From: Heterocephalus glaber
Taxonomy: Eukaryota; Chordata; Mammalia; Rodentia; Bathyergidae
DNA: 64,000 nt
Assembly (NCBI RefSeq): GCF_000247695.1
Contig: NW_004624843.1
Location: forward strand, 1,867,570-1,931,569
Direction: 5' to 3'
Made by a program: the position numbers and the translations under genes. Positions 47,545 to 59,019 of this stretch are shown piece after piece. The notes beneath the pieces were generated by a model. That model saw only the letters and a list, made by a program, of their open reading frames with translations. It searched no databases and was not told the origin of the DNA. Position 1 is the stretch's first letter. Every line of letters starts with the position of its first letter.

Positions 47545-47660
47545 TTTTAAAAATATTTAGCTCGGTGGTTCTGCCGCCTGCCTTGCAAGCGCAAGGTCCT
47601 GAGTTTGATCCCCGGTACCAAAAACAAAACAAAACAAAACAAAACAAAACAAAACAAAAC
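47545..47660 (+). mobile_element. 5-prime-truncated ID SINE with (AAAAC)n tail
   Basis: TTAGCTCGGTGGTTCTGCCG to GAGTTTGATCCCCGGTACC, then about eight AAAAC units (47619-47660). Confidence 0.88.
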
Positions 47661-47830
47661 CGAACAACCCAAAACTTCATTGCCAGGATCCTATCTGGAA
47701 TGAGTTACAAGGGAAAGCGAGGACCTATTTCCTGATCCCCCTACTGAATTTTCTTCAGTTAGCCTTAACTTACAGTCACTGCACGGACTATTCTTCACTG
47801 TAATTGTGCACATTAAAATCTTCCTATGTT

Positions 47831-47983
47831 AGCCGGGCATAGTGGCACACGCCTGTAGTCCCAGCACTCAGGAGGCTGAGGCAGGAGGATCACTGAAGTT
47901 CAAGACCAGCATGGGCTACATAGTGAGTTTAAGGCCAGTCTGAACTACACAGTGAGACCCTATTTCAAAAAAAAAAAAAAAAA
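47831..47983 (+). mobile_element. B1 SINE with internal duplication
   Basis: GCCGGGCATAGTGGCACACG to poly(A), with GACCAGCATGGGCTACATAG and GGCCAGTCTGAACTACACAG as repeated segments. Confidence 0.9.
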
Positions 47984-48299
47984 GTGGCTCCATGGGAAGG
48001 GACTGACTACAAGAGTGTGACAACTTTCTGGAGTGATAAAAATGCTCTACAACTTGATAGTGGTGGTGGCTACAAACATTTGTCCAAACTTATGCACTGC
48101 ACGCTGATAATGTATACTTCATTATATGAAAACCGTATCTCAACAAAGGTGATTTGGTACGTGGAACAAAATAAATGAATCTCTAACACTATGCATCCTA
48201 AAAGCATCCAGACACAAAAGGGCATACTTTATGACTCCATTTGTACCAAGTCCCACAGCAGGCAAAACTACAGTACTCGAAGCTGATAGAAAACAGAAT

Positions 48300-48429
48300 T
48301 AGCAGGGCATGGTCGTACACACCTGTCATCCCAGTGCTCAGGAGGCTGAGGCAGGAGGATGGCCGTGATTTCAAGGCTGGCCTAAACTAGGAAGTGAGAG
48401 CCTGTCTCAAAACAAAACAAACAAACAAA
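48300..48429 (+). mobile_element. B1 SINE without duplication
   Basis: GGGCATGGTCGTACACACC to GAGCCTGTCTCAAAACAAAA. Confidence 0.88.
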
Positions 48430-49445
48430 GTCAGAATTATGCCACTTTTCAGGGGGGAATGGGGATGAAGGAGACTGACTACCAGAGGGAATTTACTGGG
48501 TTGGTTGTTAGTTAAATATCCCATGTCTGGAAGGGACATAGTTGCATGGGTGTATATAATCACAAACATTCAAACCTGAAATCTGTACTCTACATTGCGT
48601 GTAAACTGTACCCCAATCGAAGGTAATACACACTACTCTCCCTCTTCCAAAGCATTTTTCTGTGTACAACTCTGCAGCCCTTGGCTTTTTTCTCCTTCTG
48701 CACAGACTAAGGCTATTCCAAGACTCACCCCAGGAAAAGTCCTCTACAGAAAAAGAAAACCAGAAAAGCGAGCAGGATCTTTGAATTTGAGTCTGTTCCC
48801 GAAAGTTTAGAATGGAAACAGTGCCCATAAACTAAAACTCCAGGACAGGCAAACAGATCAGGCCACAGAGAGCATTCTTTAAATGAAGTCAGATAGGATC
48901 AGAATCACCTGTTCTTGCTGTGGCCCGAGTTTATCTCTTTCTGGAATCACGGCTGGCTTCCTGCCTTCACATCCAACTTCTGCTCCTTCTGGCTGCCCAC
49001 AAATGCAGATCCCTGCCTGCCACAAGGAGCTTTCCTCAGAGTCTTTCCTCAGAACTGTCCAGCCTGAGCAACCATTGGCTTTATGCCCGGAAGACCACGC
49101 CTGAAGGGAGCTGTCCTCTCCAGAAATACCATTAACAAAACCTAACAGCCGGGTTCCTATCTTTCTGAAGCACAAATGGTAAGGGAAGTATACAGTTTAA
49201 AAACCCCACTTTTCTCTGACTGTTGTCACTAAATTTTCGCAGTTTCGTTTCTCTAAATCACTAGATTCTCAGAAAGCTACAAACGAGCCTCTCACTCACT
49301 GATAATGCTTATATCAAACCCCTTTCTTTCCCCCCCAAATCCTGCTGAAATGAGGCACCCCACACAACTTCAAGAGCCTTGAACTAGGCCCAGGTTCTCA
49401 ACCAACAGGCCAGAATAGTTCTGCTTCTTGTCAAAAGCCAATGGT

Positions 49446-49530
49446 GGGCTGGGGATTTAGCTCAGTGGTTCCATTGCCTGCCTCGCAAGCGCAAGGTCCC
49501 GAGTTCGATCTCTGGTACCAAAGGAAAAAA
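49446..49530 (+). mobile_element. ID-type SINE, young insertion
   Basis: GGGCTGGGGATTTAGCTCAG to GAGTTCGATCTCTGGTACC. AAAAGCCAATGG flanks it at 49433-49444 and 49531-49542. Confidence 0.93.
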
Positions 49531-50238
49531 AAAAGCCAATGGTCTTGAAAATACATACTGTGTGTTCTGCGTAATCACATATAGTACCATTCCTTTACTT
49601 CTGGTATTTCTGATGAATGAATTGTAACTTCTCAAACCTAGCCAGGGAGGTATCTGCTCAAAGGCATGGAGTGGGAGTGGGAAAAGTTTGCTTCAATACC
49701 TCCCAGCAAAAGTAACCTGAAGTCATCTGGCACTAACTAATCACTTATTTTCCTATTTTGTCTCTGTCCCTGCCTCATGAAAGTAACTTTAAAATAACCA
49801 ATCAGTTCTTTGATTTTTGTTTGTGCTGTCTTCACTTTTTATCTATAGAACCAGCCTCTTCAGTTTAGTCCATTGAAATACTCTAGGGAATGATGTGTTG
49901 CCCAGTTTTAGAATAGAAAAGAAAGCCAATTAAAATTATGAAACTCAATTGCTGTAGTTTTGTCCTTTGGTAGTCTTGAATTGCATTTTTTTCCCATTAC
50001 AGAAATTGTTCTGTTAGCAAAAATGAGGAAAAAAATTGTTATTTTTGTCCATTTTAGTTATTATGGCAGTGGTGAAGAAAAACGCATTTGGAAAATTAGT
50101 TATGTTTTAGTCTATTTAAAATGTATGACTTAATGAAAAGTCCCTTTTGCCTTAGGAGGCAGCAATGTATTCTGACATTGGTAGGAGCAAAACTCCTATA
50201 TGAGAAAAACTTAATTAAATAAATAAATAAATTAATTA

Positions 50239-50312
50239 ATTTTTTGCAGTGCTGGGGATGCTACCCAGGACTTTGTGCATACAAGGCAAGCACTATGCCC
50301 TGATCCAGTAAG
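50239..50312 (-). mobile_element. Old ID SINE
   Basis: GCAGTGCTGGGGATGCTACC to GGCAAGCACTATGCC. Confidence 0.65.
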
Positions 50313-50739
50313 AATCGCTTTAGAATCCATTATTTCCTTCACCCTTTTCAAACCAGCAACAATCCAAAAGCCCAAACCTTTGCACATTTGGCAGCAGCCA
50401 CACAGAGCTGAGGAATGGATGCTGCACATGTTATTGGGTGTCCTTTCCAGCAGGATTATTGTAAGGGCTGGTTGTACTTTTAATTTCAATTCAAGTAGTT
50501 CTCACCAGAGAATTTAACAGATAAAAAAATGTTTAAAAGTCAGTCTGTTCTCTTAGTTCCAAATACACCTTCCTTTTCCTCATTAGGAGAGACCTTTGTA
50601 CCATCTCTGGGCCCAAGTCTGGACTTGCGTGCTGAATTTCTTTTCAGCTAAAACTCATAAACATGAGTGTACTCCTGGGAGCTGGCACTTGGTCAGAGTC
50701 GTTATTTTATTCAATCTGCTTTTCCAGATGGCTGCTCGG

Positions 50740-51080
50740 GAGAATTCTAGCCAAACCTGGCTGGGCCGGTCCCAGCGCAGAGGCTGGCAAAAACTGGGAA
50801 GCCAGGTGGGACCTGCTCCCGCCGCCGGGTGCGTCCTGCAAGCCGAGGCCTCACCTGGCTCTTGGCTGGGGGAGAGAGGGCAGAAGTCCTTACCTAGAGA
50901 AGGGGGTGCTGCTCCCTGGCCCAACAACCGAGCTTCCTCGGCCGCCCGCGGGAGTCTCAGGTGGGGCGAGGCCGGCAGTGGGGCGTTCCCGCTGAACCGG
51001 AGGCCACCCCCCTGCTTTGCATATGCTCATTAAGGCTCTGGGCCCTAGGAGGCAGAGGCGAAAATCAGAGGTCTGCGAGG
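50740..51080 (-). promoter_or_regulatory. GC-rich, CpG-containing block, candidate SLC19A3 promoter and exon 1
   Basis: This is the only clear CpG-rich patch upstream of the SLC19A3 start exon, with several CG dinucleotides (for example GCCGCCGGGTGCG and GGCCGCCCGCGGGAG). On the minus strand good donors occur at 50893-50892 (CTCTAG|GTAAGG) and 50854-50853 (GAGCCAG|GTGAGG), either of which could end a non-coding first exon. The resulting first intron would be about 8.5 kb. No TATA box is evident. The assignment is positional inference; the island could also serve an unseen lncRNA. Confidence 0.45.
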
Positions 51081-51327
51081 CCGGTGTGTCCCTAACAGTT
51101 CATTCTAGCTCAAAGGAGCCACTTAAAGTAGTATACCGACCCCCTAATACAACGGTAATAAAACAAGATGAACTGATTGCAGCGTCGATCATTTGGTGCG
51201 TTTGTAAGTAACTCCTTACCTACTAATCCTTTTATTTCTTTGTGAACCCTTATTTTTATTTTACATATAAGAAATCGAGGAAGAAGGGAATGTTGGCACG
51301 TCTGGCTCCAGAGCTAGGGTTTGTGAT

Positions 51328-51412
51328 CATTTGCCTGCTGCTCTGGGGGATCCAAGCCCTCCCACATGGCAGGTCAGCTCCTCCCATTGAGTTATCCTCT
51401 CACCCTTCAAAG
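51328..51412 (-). mobile_element. Old ID SINE
   Basis: CTCTGGGGGATCCAAGCCCT to GAGTTATCCTCTCACCC. Confidence 0.55.
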
Positions 51413-52149
51413 GTTTTTTGTTCTGTTTGATTTTTGCTTTCTAATCATTATAGATTTCTTGGCTAAAGTGGAAAAATTTAAAAATTATCTTTTTGCTTAT
51501 TCGTTGACGGAAGTTAAGAAAAAACCCCCCAACTCCCCCTAAAGATAATCACTGCTTGAATTAAAGGGCTACTAGAAGTCAAATTGATTGAAAATTCTTC
51601 AGGAGTCTGGGGTCCCTGTGTTTGGATTTTCCTCGCACGTTTTGTGAAGTCCGCTTGTAAATTTTGGAGCTCCACCCCGGGTGTGGGAGTGCCTGGCTCA
51701 TTGTGCAACCAGGTTGGCTAGTAAATTGCCGGGTTCTCCCCAGGCAGGGTGTGTGACATCTTCTGAAAGGTTGAGGGGTCATGATTTCCTCCACGCCTTT
51801 CCATGAGATAATTTCAAATGGGATCATGAGTTTACTTCCATCTATCTGATTTCTCATAGCCAGAGTAATTAGGAGGGAAACAAACAATTCACCCATTCAC
51901 TGGACCATAAACTGACATGTGTTTACAGATGAGATGCCATGAGATCCCGAGTGGATTCCGTATGACCCCGTGGTGGAAGGGGTGTGGATGAGGTCGTAGA
52001 TGACACAGCTTTGATCAGGTGTTCGTAAGTATTCTCTTGGGTGATGGTTCTTAGATATGTATTGCATTATTCTTCACTTCTGTTCATGTTTGGCCTTTTC
52101 CATGATGAAAAAGTGTTTGAAAAATCATCATTAAGAAGTTATTTGTTTT

Positions 52150-52237
52150 CTTTCTTTTTTTGTGGAGCTAGGGCTTAAACTCAGGGCTTTGCACAGGCTA
52201 GGTAACTGCTCAACCACTTTGTAAATCCCCAGCCCAG
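52150..52237 (-). mobile_element. Old ID SINE
   Basis: TGTGGAGCTAGGGCTTAAAC to GTAAATCCCCAGCCC. Confidence 0.65.
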
Positions 52238-53731
52238 AAGTTGTTTATTGTATTTTCCTTGTACCAGACTTTGTTCTAAGTGTCTAGGACACATGAATAC
52301 ACAGTTACAAATCTCTCCCTTGAGGAATTTATGTTCTGGACAGGGAGGAAGAGCGATAAGGGAACCGCCTACAGTGAACGTATTAAGCTCATGAATTTTC
52401 CAGTGCTCAGTGCGAACTGCTGTGGAAAAGGAAAATAGGAAACAGAAGATCACATGAGAACGTAGATCTGATAAGTAAGAGGACGGAGAAGAGGACTCAG
52501 TTCTGAGGCTAGGGGCCACGTGTTGAGAAGGAACCTACAGAGGAGGCTGGGTAGGAAAAGTGGGAGGGGAAAGACAGCGGAACAAAGGGTGAGCAGGCGT
52601 GTTAGGAAGGAGGGAGGAGAGGTGCGGGAGGAAGATTCCTCAGGGAGGAGAGAGGCCCAGCTGTGTCAACAGCTGTTGGGAGGCCAAGTGAAAAGCCTGT
52701 GGCAAGCATGATCAGCTCACTAGCAAAAGAGCCGAGGCTCTCTTGTGTCAGTAGAGCCGCACTCATGTACGTAAATTGAGTTGGTTTGACAGTGGAGAAG
52801 GGTGACCAGGCAAAGAAAGTCTGACATTACAGAACTGGAATTGACTGGTTTCCCTCTTTCATGCTAACTTGAGGGCAAAGCTTGTTTATCTTTACATGTC
52901 TGGTCTTGACTGAATGGCCGGCCTAATACAGGACTCACAGCGCTGAGTGAACAAGGGAGAGAAATCCGTGGGGATCCGGGGTGAAGCTGTGACTTCCCTA
53001 GAGCGGCTGTTGCAGATCCACATCCCGAGGGCAGCTGGAGGAGAGGACAGGAAATTCCTTTATGACACTGACAGCCAAAGGTTGGGGACTGGGAGCTAAT
53101 TTCTATCTTTCTCATAAAATCGATTCTAGCTCACTCTAGGACCAAACACCCACTAACTGGAACCTCTCCCAGTCTTTGATGCCCTTCATCATCTCGTCCT
53201 CACCCATGCCGGGGAGCGCATCTTTCAGAACACGTTTTATTTACGTATTTAGAAAGAATCGCTTTTTTGTTTTTAAACAGACATGGGAATAAGAAAGAAG
53301 TTAGTAAACGTACAATATGAAATAACAAAAATGTCATCACGAGTAATTTTTTCAAGAAAATCAAATATTAGCTATCAGGATTTTCTGTTAAAGCTAAAAT
53401 GAATACATTTTTGACGTGAGCGGCTATACCTTCACACCTAATGCTGATAATAGATGCTGGTCTTTTATGTTTTTTCTAAATGGAGACAAGATGACTAAGA
53501 TGACAGAGAATGTATACTTCCCAGATGCTAAGCCCTGGATATTCAGGGAGAAGTTGAAATAGTCAGGGTACCACTGTGAGGAGAAGGAACTAACTCTGCA
53601 GCTTCAGAGTGCAGGAGCCAGAAAGAGAGGTTCCAAGGCCCCTAGGCAGATAGAGCAGAGAGAAGCTGACAGGCGGGGTGGAGGAAAAGTCTTACCCAAT
53701 GTGTGAGCAAAACCCTAAGCTTTGCTCAGCT

Positions 53732-53891
53732 TAGAAGCAGAGCCGGTGGCCCAGCTGGCAGCAGAACTGCTTCTGGCCGCAGCTCTTCCCACAGCCACAG
53801 CCACAGGAGCCGCAGCCACATGAGCCATGGCAGGTGCAGCGGCAGCAGCAGACAACCATAGGTTTGCACATCCACAGCCACAGCAACCCAT
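53732..53891 (-). pseudogene. SCYGR-like pseudogene
   Basis: Reading the minus strand, ATGGGTTGCTGTGGC begins at 53891. The Gly/Cys repeat is almost wholly missing and a frameshift separates the start from the core. In the shifted frame the core reads CKPMVVCCCRCTC, then CGCGSCGCGCGKSC, and it ends at TAA 53734-53732. The span of 160 bases is not a multiple of three. The upstream CACCTGAGTCCTCTC matches the UTR of the intact gene, and a decayed TATA region (GGTATTGAAGGGCCC, about 53945-53959) corresponds to the intact gene's GGTATAAAAGGGCCC. Many Cys codons are lost near the end (GQKQFCCQLGHRLCF). Confidence 0.85.
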
Positions 53892-54616
53892 GGTGTTGGT
53901 CGAGAGGACTCAGGTGAGGAGAGGGAGATCTGGTACTTTCACTTCAGGGGCCCTTCAATACCTCTTTTGGGCCCTAACACGTGGGAGGCAGCAACTTCCT
54001 GATTGTTTCTAGCAGCTTCCCAGCGAGAACTTCACAAGACCTGAAGTGAATTTCCTCAAGGAACACCTCTGATCTCACAGAATTGCTTATTTTTAGCATT
54101 TACTTCCTCTAGTTAGGCTTTTCATAACAACACGTTTCTAAAATACTCAGTCTCGTTTTAATCTATGTTTCCAAGTGCATCTGTGACCTCCCTGAGCCTT
54201 ATTGGAAGAAAGCGTATCTCCTGTTTTCCAGGCAGCAGGAGGCCTCGGCCCTGCTGGAGATCATGCCCCGGGTTTCAGAGGACCCTTTTCTGTTTTCAGA
54301 TTCTCTCTCCTGAATGCATTGGAAGCTGGTATCCCATGTGAATGGACCAAGCACCAAAGCCTCTTCGCTTGTACCCTACATTCCTGATCCTCCAATGTCA
54401 GGATGTTTTCTCATCTATTTTTCAAATTCATATTTGTCCTTGATTCACAAGTCAAAATATAGGAAAGTCACCTGCTCACGTTAAGGTTCTCTCTTGCTGT
54501 GGGATACTCTATGGGTTTTGAAAAATGTGCAATGATGCATGTCCTATCACTGTGTCATATAGAATAGTTTTGCTGCCCAAGAAATCCTGTGATCTGTCCA
54601 TTCTTCCTGTCCTTTT

Positions 54617-54678
54617 TTTTTTTTTTTTTTGGTACTGGGGATCGAACTCAGGTCCTTGCTCTTGCGCGGCAGGCAGCG
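54617..54678 (-). mobile_element. 5-prime-truncated ID SINE
   Basis: Poly(T) and GGTACTGGGGATCGAACTCA to GCGCGGCAGGCAG; the A-box half is missing. CTTCCTGTCCTTTT flanks it at 54603-54616 and 54679-54692, so it inserted already truncated. Confidence 0.9.
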
Positions 54679-55011
54679 CTTCCTGTCCTTTTGCCAACTC
54701 CTGGAAACCACTGATTTTTTTTGCTATATCTATAACTTTGCCTTTATTATAAGGCATGAAATTGGAATCATAACATGTGTCTAATTTTTTCTAAACTGTA
54801 AGCTAAGTGCTCATCTAGATTTGTGATGTCAGGCATGAAATAATCACACATTTATCGTGAATACTACTTCATTAGGTTCACAGTAAATAGAGGAATCTTA
54901 CTCTGTATGCTATGTGTAGCTTCTACTCCAAGCTGTTGAAGAAGAAAGGAACCAGTCACATATACAGAACTTCACTCCAGATATTTTATCATGTTTATTC
55001 TCAGCATGACT

Positions 55012-55395
55012 ATGAGGGTGTGAATCTCAAACGTCCCCAAAAGGCTCCTGTGTGAAGGCTTGCACTAGTCTGTAGCATAACTGGGCGGTGGTAAAACCTT
55101 AAGGATATGGGGCCTGGTGGAAGGAAATTAGGTCACTGGGGCATAGCTTTGAAGGGGACATTGAGACTCTGGCTCTTTCTTCCTTTTCTCTTTTGTTCCC
55201 AGCTGCCATGATGTGAGCAGCCTCCTCCGCCATACACTCCCACCATGATGTTCTGCCTTGCCACAAGCCCAAAGCAGTGTGGTCAAATATGTAACCATAG
55301 ACTGAACCTTCTGAAACTATGAGCCAAAGCAAATCTACCCTCCATTAAGTTTCCTTAGATATTTTGTCACAGTGAGAGAAAGCTGGTTAACAGTG
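55012..55395 (+). mobile_element. MaLR-type (ERVL-MaLR) LTR
   Basis: The order of conserved words is that of old mammalian MaLR LTRs: GGTGGTAAAACCTTAAGGA, TGGGGCCTGGTGGAAGG, GCTGCCATGATGTGAGCAG, CCACCATGATGTTCTGCC, GAAACTATGAGCCAAAGCAA and a GGTTAACAG end. Confidence 0.65.
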
Positions 55396-58300
55396 CTCTA
55401 GGTAAATACCATTAGCAGATCATGAGGTTCAAAGGACATGCTGAAGGTCATATATCTGCTAGGGTCTGAGCTGGTGTTCCAACTTTGAAAATCACTCTAG
55501 CTGAGCTGCATGGAGGGACCCTCTTGTCCCTTCTGTTCTAAGCTCTCCTTTGTTTCTTCTGACTTTCAGGCTAGATTTTATTCTTTCAGGTACAACTTTG
55601 GAAGCCAATGTCAGTAGCAGTGATTAAAACTTTTCTTATTATATTTAGCATTTGTGCAGAATGATGGTTAGCCCAGGCTCCTTCCTCTGGGGCAATGCCT
55701 GCAATAAATCATGGATGCTGACACACAGACTCTTATCTGAAGGAGCCTTGCATGCTCATTAGCACCTCTGTAAATGTCAGCTGCATTGCAAACCCTGGCC
55801 GAATGGTGAATGACCTTTGCTTCCACACCCAAGTTTAATTTCTTGACCATTTTTTTCTTTCTATTTAAAATGCACCAGCACCATATGAAAAGCCCTCCAG
55901 GCTGAGAACACAGTAAAAGAAAGCCTTCCAAATGTACAACACAATGTTTACAAAGAGACTTGAGCTGTAAATTGCACTCTGTAATTTATGTTAATACATT
56001 TAAAGGATTAAAGAAAGCAGCCTTCAAAAATGATTTTTTTTAACAGTTTCTAGCTAGAAAAAATAACTTTCAAGTGAAAAAAAAATGAAACCATTCAAAT
56101 GAGTGTTAAAACCTTTGGGTGACAGGTACGTTTCACATTCTTATAAGAGCAAAATACTGAATGTGTAACTGAAAAATAAACTACCATAGATTGTTGAGAC
56201 AAATTTAAACACGATTGTTGCTTTAAAATTTGTATACTCAGAAATATGCCATGATTAGTCATTTTTAAAAATCCCAGTTAAAACAAAGTGTCTCACTGCC
56301 CCTCTTTTCTCTGTTTGAAGGCTCTTGGAAATTTTCTGGTTTTATTTGAAACAACCGAGGAGACTTCTTTTCTCTACTGCTGTCATCCACCTAGCCTCAG
56401 TCATACCTTCCTTACACTTTCTCCATTCTTTTTTCGGATGCCCATCGCCAGTTGCCAGACAGTAACCCTTTCTCCGTGTTCCCAGCCAGACTGTGCGCTC
56501 CTTGAAGTCAGGATGATGTCTTGCTCTTTCTGTCCCTGTATCAGGAAACTTGAAATGAATTCACAAGCAGGAGGGGGAGGTAAGGATGACCAAGTAAAAT
56601 AAATTGGGCCAAAGAAGAAACACAGTGCAAAACTTCCAAAGAAGAACTGGAGACAAAGCTGAACCTGACCTAGGGCAGATATGGAGGCGCCCTACCCAGC
56701 CTGTTAGAGGCAGGAATTGAGGGAGGACCCAGGGAAGCCCCGTGTAAAAGTTTCAAGATGGCAGATTTTGGGTAAGGCATATTCCCAGGTCTCTTTTTGT
56801 GCCCCTTTCCTGATTGCTGGCTTGTTGGAGTAGACTTTCTCTAGTTCCCACAGCCTAGGTCTCTTGAAAGCCTTTTTGAACTCCCCGCGACTTGTTACTG
56901 TGAAAGGTGCATTTCCCTGTACAGATAGAACGTGATGGTAACTTTCCCAGAAAAACAGGACTGACTTCACAGCTTTGGCACTTTGTTTTTCTACTTCATT
57001 TTTTCAAAGAAAGGCAGCATCGTGTTGTGTTGGCATCATTAGTATTTCTGGCGGTTCTCTCGTTGACAGTCTGACTTCGCTAGTACAGGACCCAGAAGAA
57101 CATAGATGGGGCCGCGATCAGTTTGCGTCTGCAGACGTTCTGAACACTTCCTGCTTGTGAACACAGTGCTTGGGGTAAACAGGGGAAGGAAAGGCCCTGC
57201 TGTCCTCCTCCACCAGACATCCCAGCGACTTAGCTCCTTCTGGGTCACATTGCTCCAGAGCTTCTTACGATAAATATAAAAAGAAAGAAGAGTTTTATGC
57301 AAAATCCTCTTGCAATCTTCTGGGGCAGTTTTGAACTTGCATCCTTTTCCTGAGGGCTATGTGGGAGATGTGGGTTATTTCCCCATACATTTTTCTATAG
57401 CAGTTGAGTGCTATGGTGGTAGAGGGTGATTTTACCTTCGGGAGACACTTGGCAATGTCTAAAATATTTTCGTTTGACATAATTGGGACAGAGGTTATCC
57501 TAACTAGTAATGAGTCAAGATCAGGGATGCTGCTCACCATACTAAAGAGAATCCCCCACAAGAAGGAATTTCCTAGCTTAAAATGTCAGTAGTGCCAAGG
57601 TGGAGAGAACTTGGTATAGTGTTTTATCTTTTCAAAAACATTTTCCCATCTAATATTTCAAACGATAGACTTGCCCCAGATTCACCTAAAAGGAAATTAT
57701 TTCTCCATTCGTTAACAAAGCTGCACTGAGCCCCTGCCATGTCCAAAGTTCCACGCTGAGAGGCTCTGTAGCTGCACTATTTGCACCATTGTTTGCCTCG
57801 TGATGCAGAGCAGGAACTAGGCTGGCTGGTGGGGCCACCAACATCGACTGGGTGAGGCTGTGCAATGTGATTATGACTGATTTCAGACATCCATGCCTTA
57901 AGTATTAATTAGCACAAGATGTGTACATAGTTACAATAATTCCATATCCCTTCTCCCACTCCAGCTCACTGTGTGGAAGAAAAACTATCTTCTAGATCTT
58001 GCTGGCTGTCTTCACTGGTAGCTACCTCCAAGTTTCTTATTAATTCCACTGCATGGCTATTCCTTGATTTTCACTGTTAGTCTCTGCTAAAATAAATGGA
58101 AATTTAGCTTCCTTATATCACTTCGGACATATCCATATCATTATTTTTAGTAAGATTCATAACTAATGGCTAGGTTACTTGGTTATTATACTATAAATAT
58201 TGCTTACCATACAAAGAGTCTACTGTGATTAAATTTCCTCACATACAATCGTTTGTTCTTCTGGAGTCTCATTTAATTTCTCTCTCATTTCCCTTGATTT

Positions 58301-58889
58301 ATGTGCTACTGTGAGGGCTATATTTCTTGACATATAGATTTTCTTCTTAGATATCAATTGATAAAAATTTTCAAGCAACAGATTTTTCATTCTAATTATA
58401 AGATGCCTGTGTGTTTTCAATGCAATAGGAATTTACAGAAAAAAGCAGACCATTGCAAAAGTTTGCTTGTGTTTTCTAAGCAATCACACATTCGAAGCAG
58501 ACTGAGTAACTATGTGGGAAGGAGAATAACCTTCCATACCCTTGTGGACAAACTTTGTATTGAGGCTGCTTCTACAGTTGTCAGTAATATTTGTGCCCAA
58601 GACTCATTCCTTTCCCCAGCCTTTTGTAAGAAAGTTTCAGGGCACTCTAAAGGAATAGTCTCCCGGATGATGTATATTTGTCACTCATGTGTAAGATCAT
58701 CAGTTCCAACATTGCCTGTTGTAGCAGGCAGGCTTCCTGAGTGCCCACGTCTCCCAGGAGGTCTTACTGCAATTTTAGGCATTTCACTTAAAAAAACCCA
58801 AACCAAACCAAAGAAGTAACCTAATCAATTTAATTGGCATTCCAAAAGGAAGTAAATAATACATTGTGTGATTCTCTTGTGACAAAGGA
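55396..58889. other. Intergenic, no gene seen
   Basis: A MIR-like remnant near 55420-55500 and one hAT element (57410). A 153-codon open frame at 58358-58819 is discussed as a finding. Confidence 0.45.
57410..57612 (+). mobile_element. hAT-Charlie type element
   Basis: GGGTGATTTTACCTTCGGGA, GACACTTGGCAATGTCTAAA, GGATGCTGCTCACCATAC and AATGTCAGTAGTGCCAAGG identify the same family as at 405. Confidence 0.75.
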
Positions 58890-59019
58890 GCCAAATACCA
58901 GCAAGGAAGTGGTCCTGTGCCTCTCTTTCCTCCCTCTTCCCAGAGCAGAAAGGGGAATCAGACTGCCTCTGCTCTCCTGAGTCCTCTCTACTGACGACAT
59001 GGGTTGTTATATTTTTTGA
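58890..59019 (+). pseudogene. SCYGR-like 5-prime relic (promoter/UTR and start codon)
   Basis: The segment GACTGCCTCTGCTCTCCTGAG (58961 onward), then GAGTCCTCTCTACTGAC and ATGGGTTGT, parallels the 5-prime UTR and start of the intact gene at 20470-20541. AAGGAAGTGG upstream parallels AGGAAGTAGCC. The frame closes after six codons (58999-59019) and no Cys/Gly repeat follows, so only the head of the gene survives. Confidence 0.7.

Larger units (their letters stand above)
42351..50739 (-). other. Inferred first intron of SLC19A3
   Basis: The stretch contains no coding exon I can recognise. It holds a minus-strand ID remnant close to exon 2 (42432-42513), an inverted-repeat pair (43142-43262 and 44035-44155), a U2 fragment, a solo LTR, several SINEs (47545-48429, 49446-49534, 50239-50312) and otherwise unique sequence. 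Its identity as an intron depends on the proposed first exon near 50850. Confidence 0.4.
51081..53731. other. Flank of the CpG-rich block, no gene seen
   Basis: Contains old ID remnants at 51328 and 52150 and a purine-rich stretch at 52520-52690. No exon recognised. Confidence 0.45.

Noticed and set aside
50596..51033. Open frames of 145 and 110 codons in the CpG-rich block
   Set aside because: GC-rich DNA lacks stop codons by composition. The frames overlap each other and show no recognisable domain.
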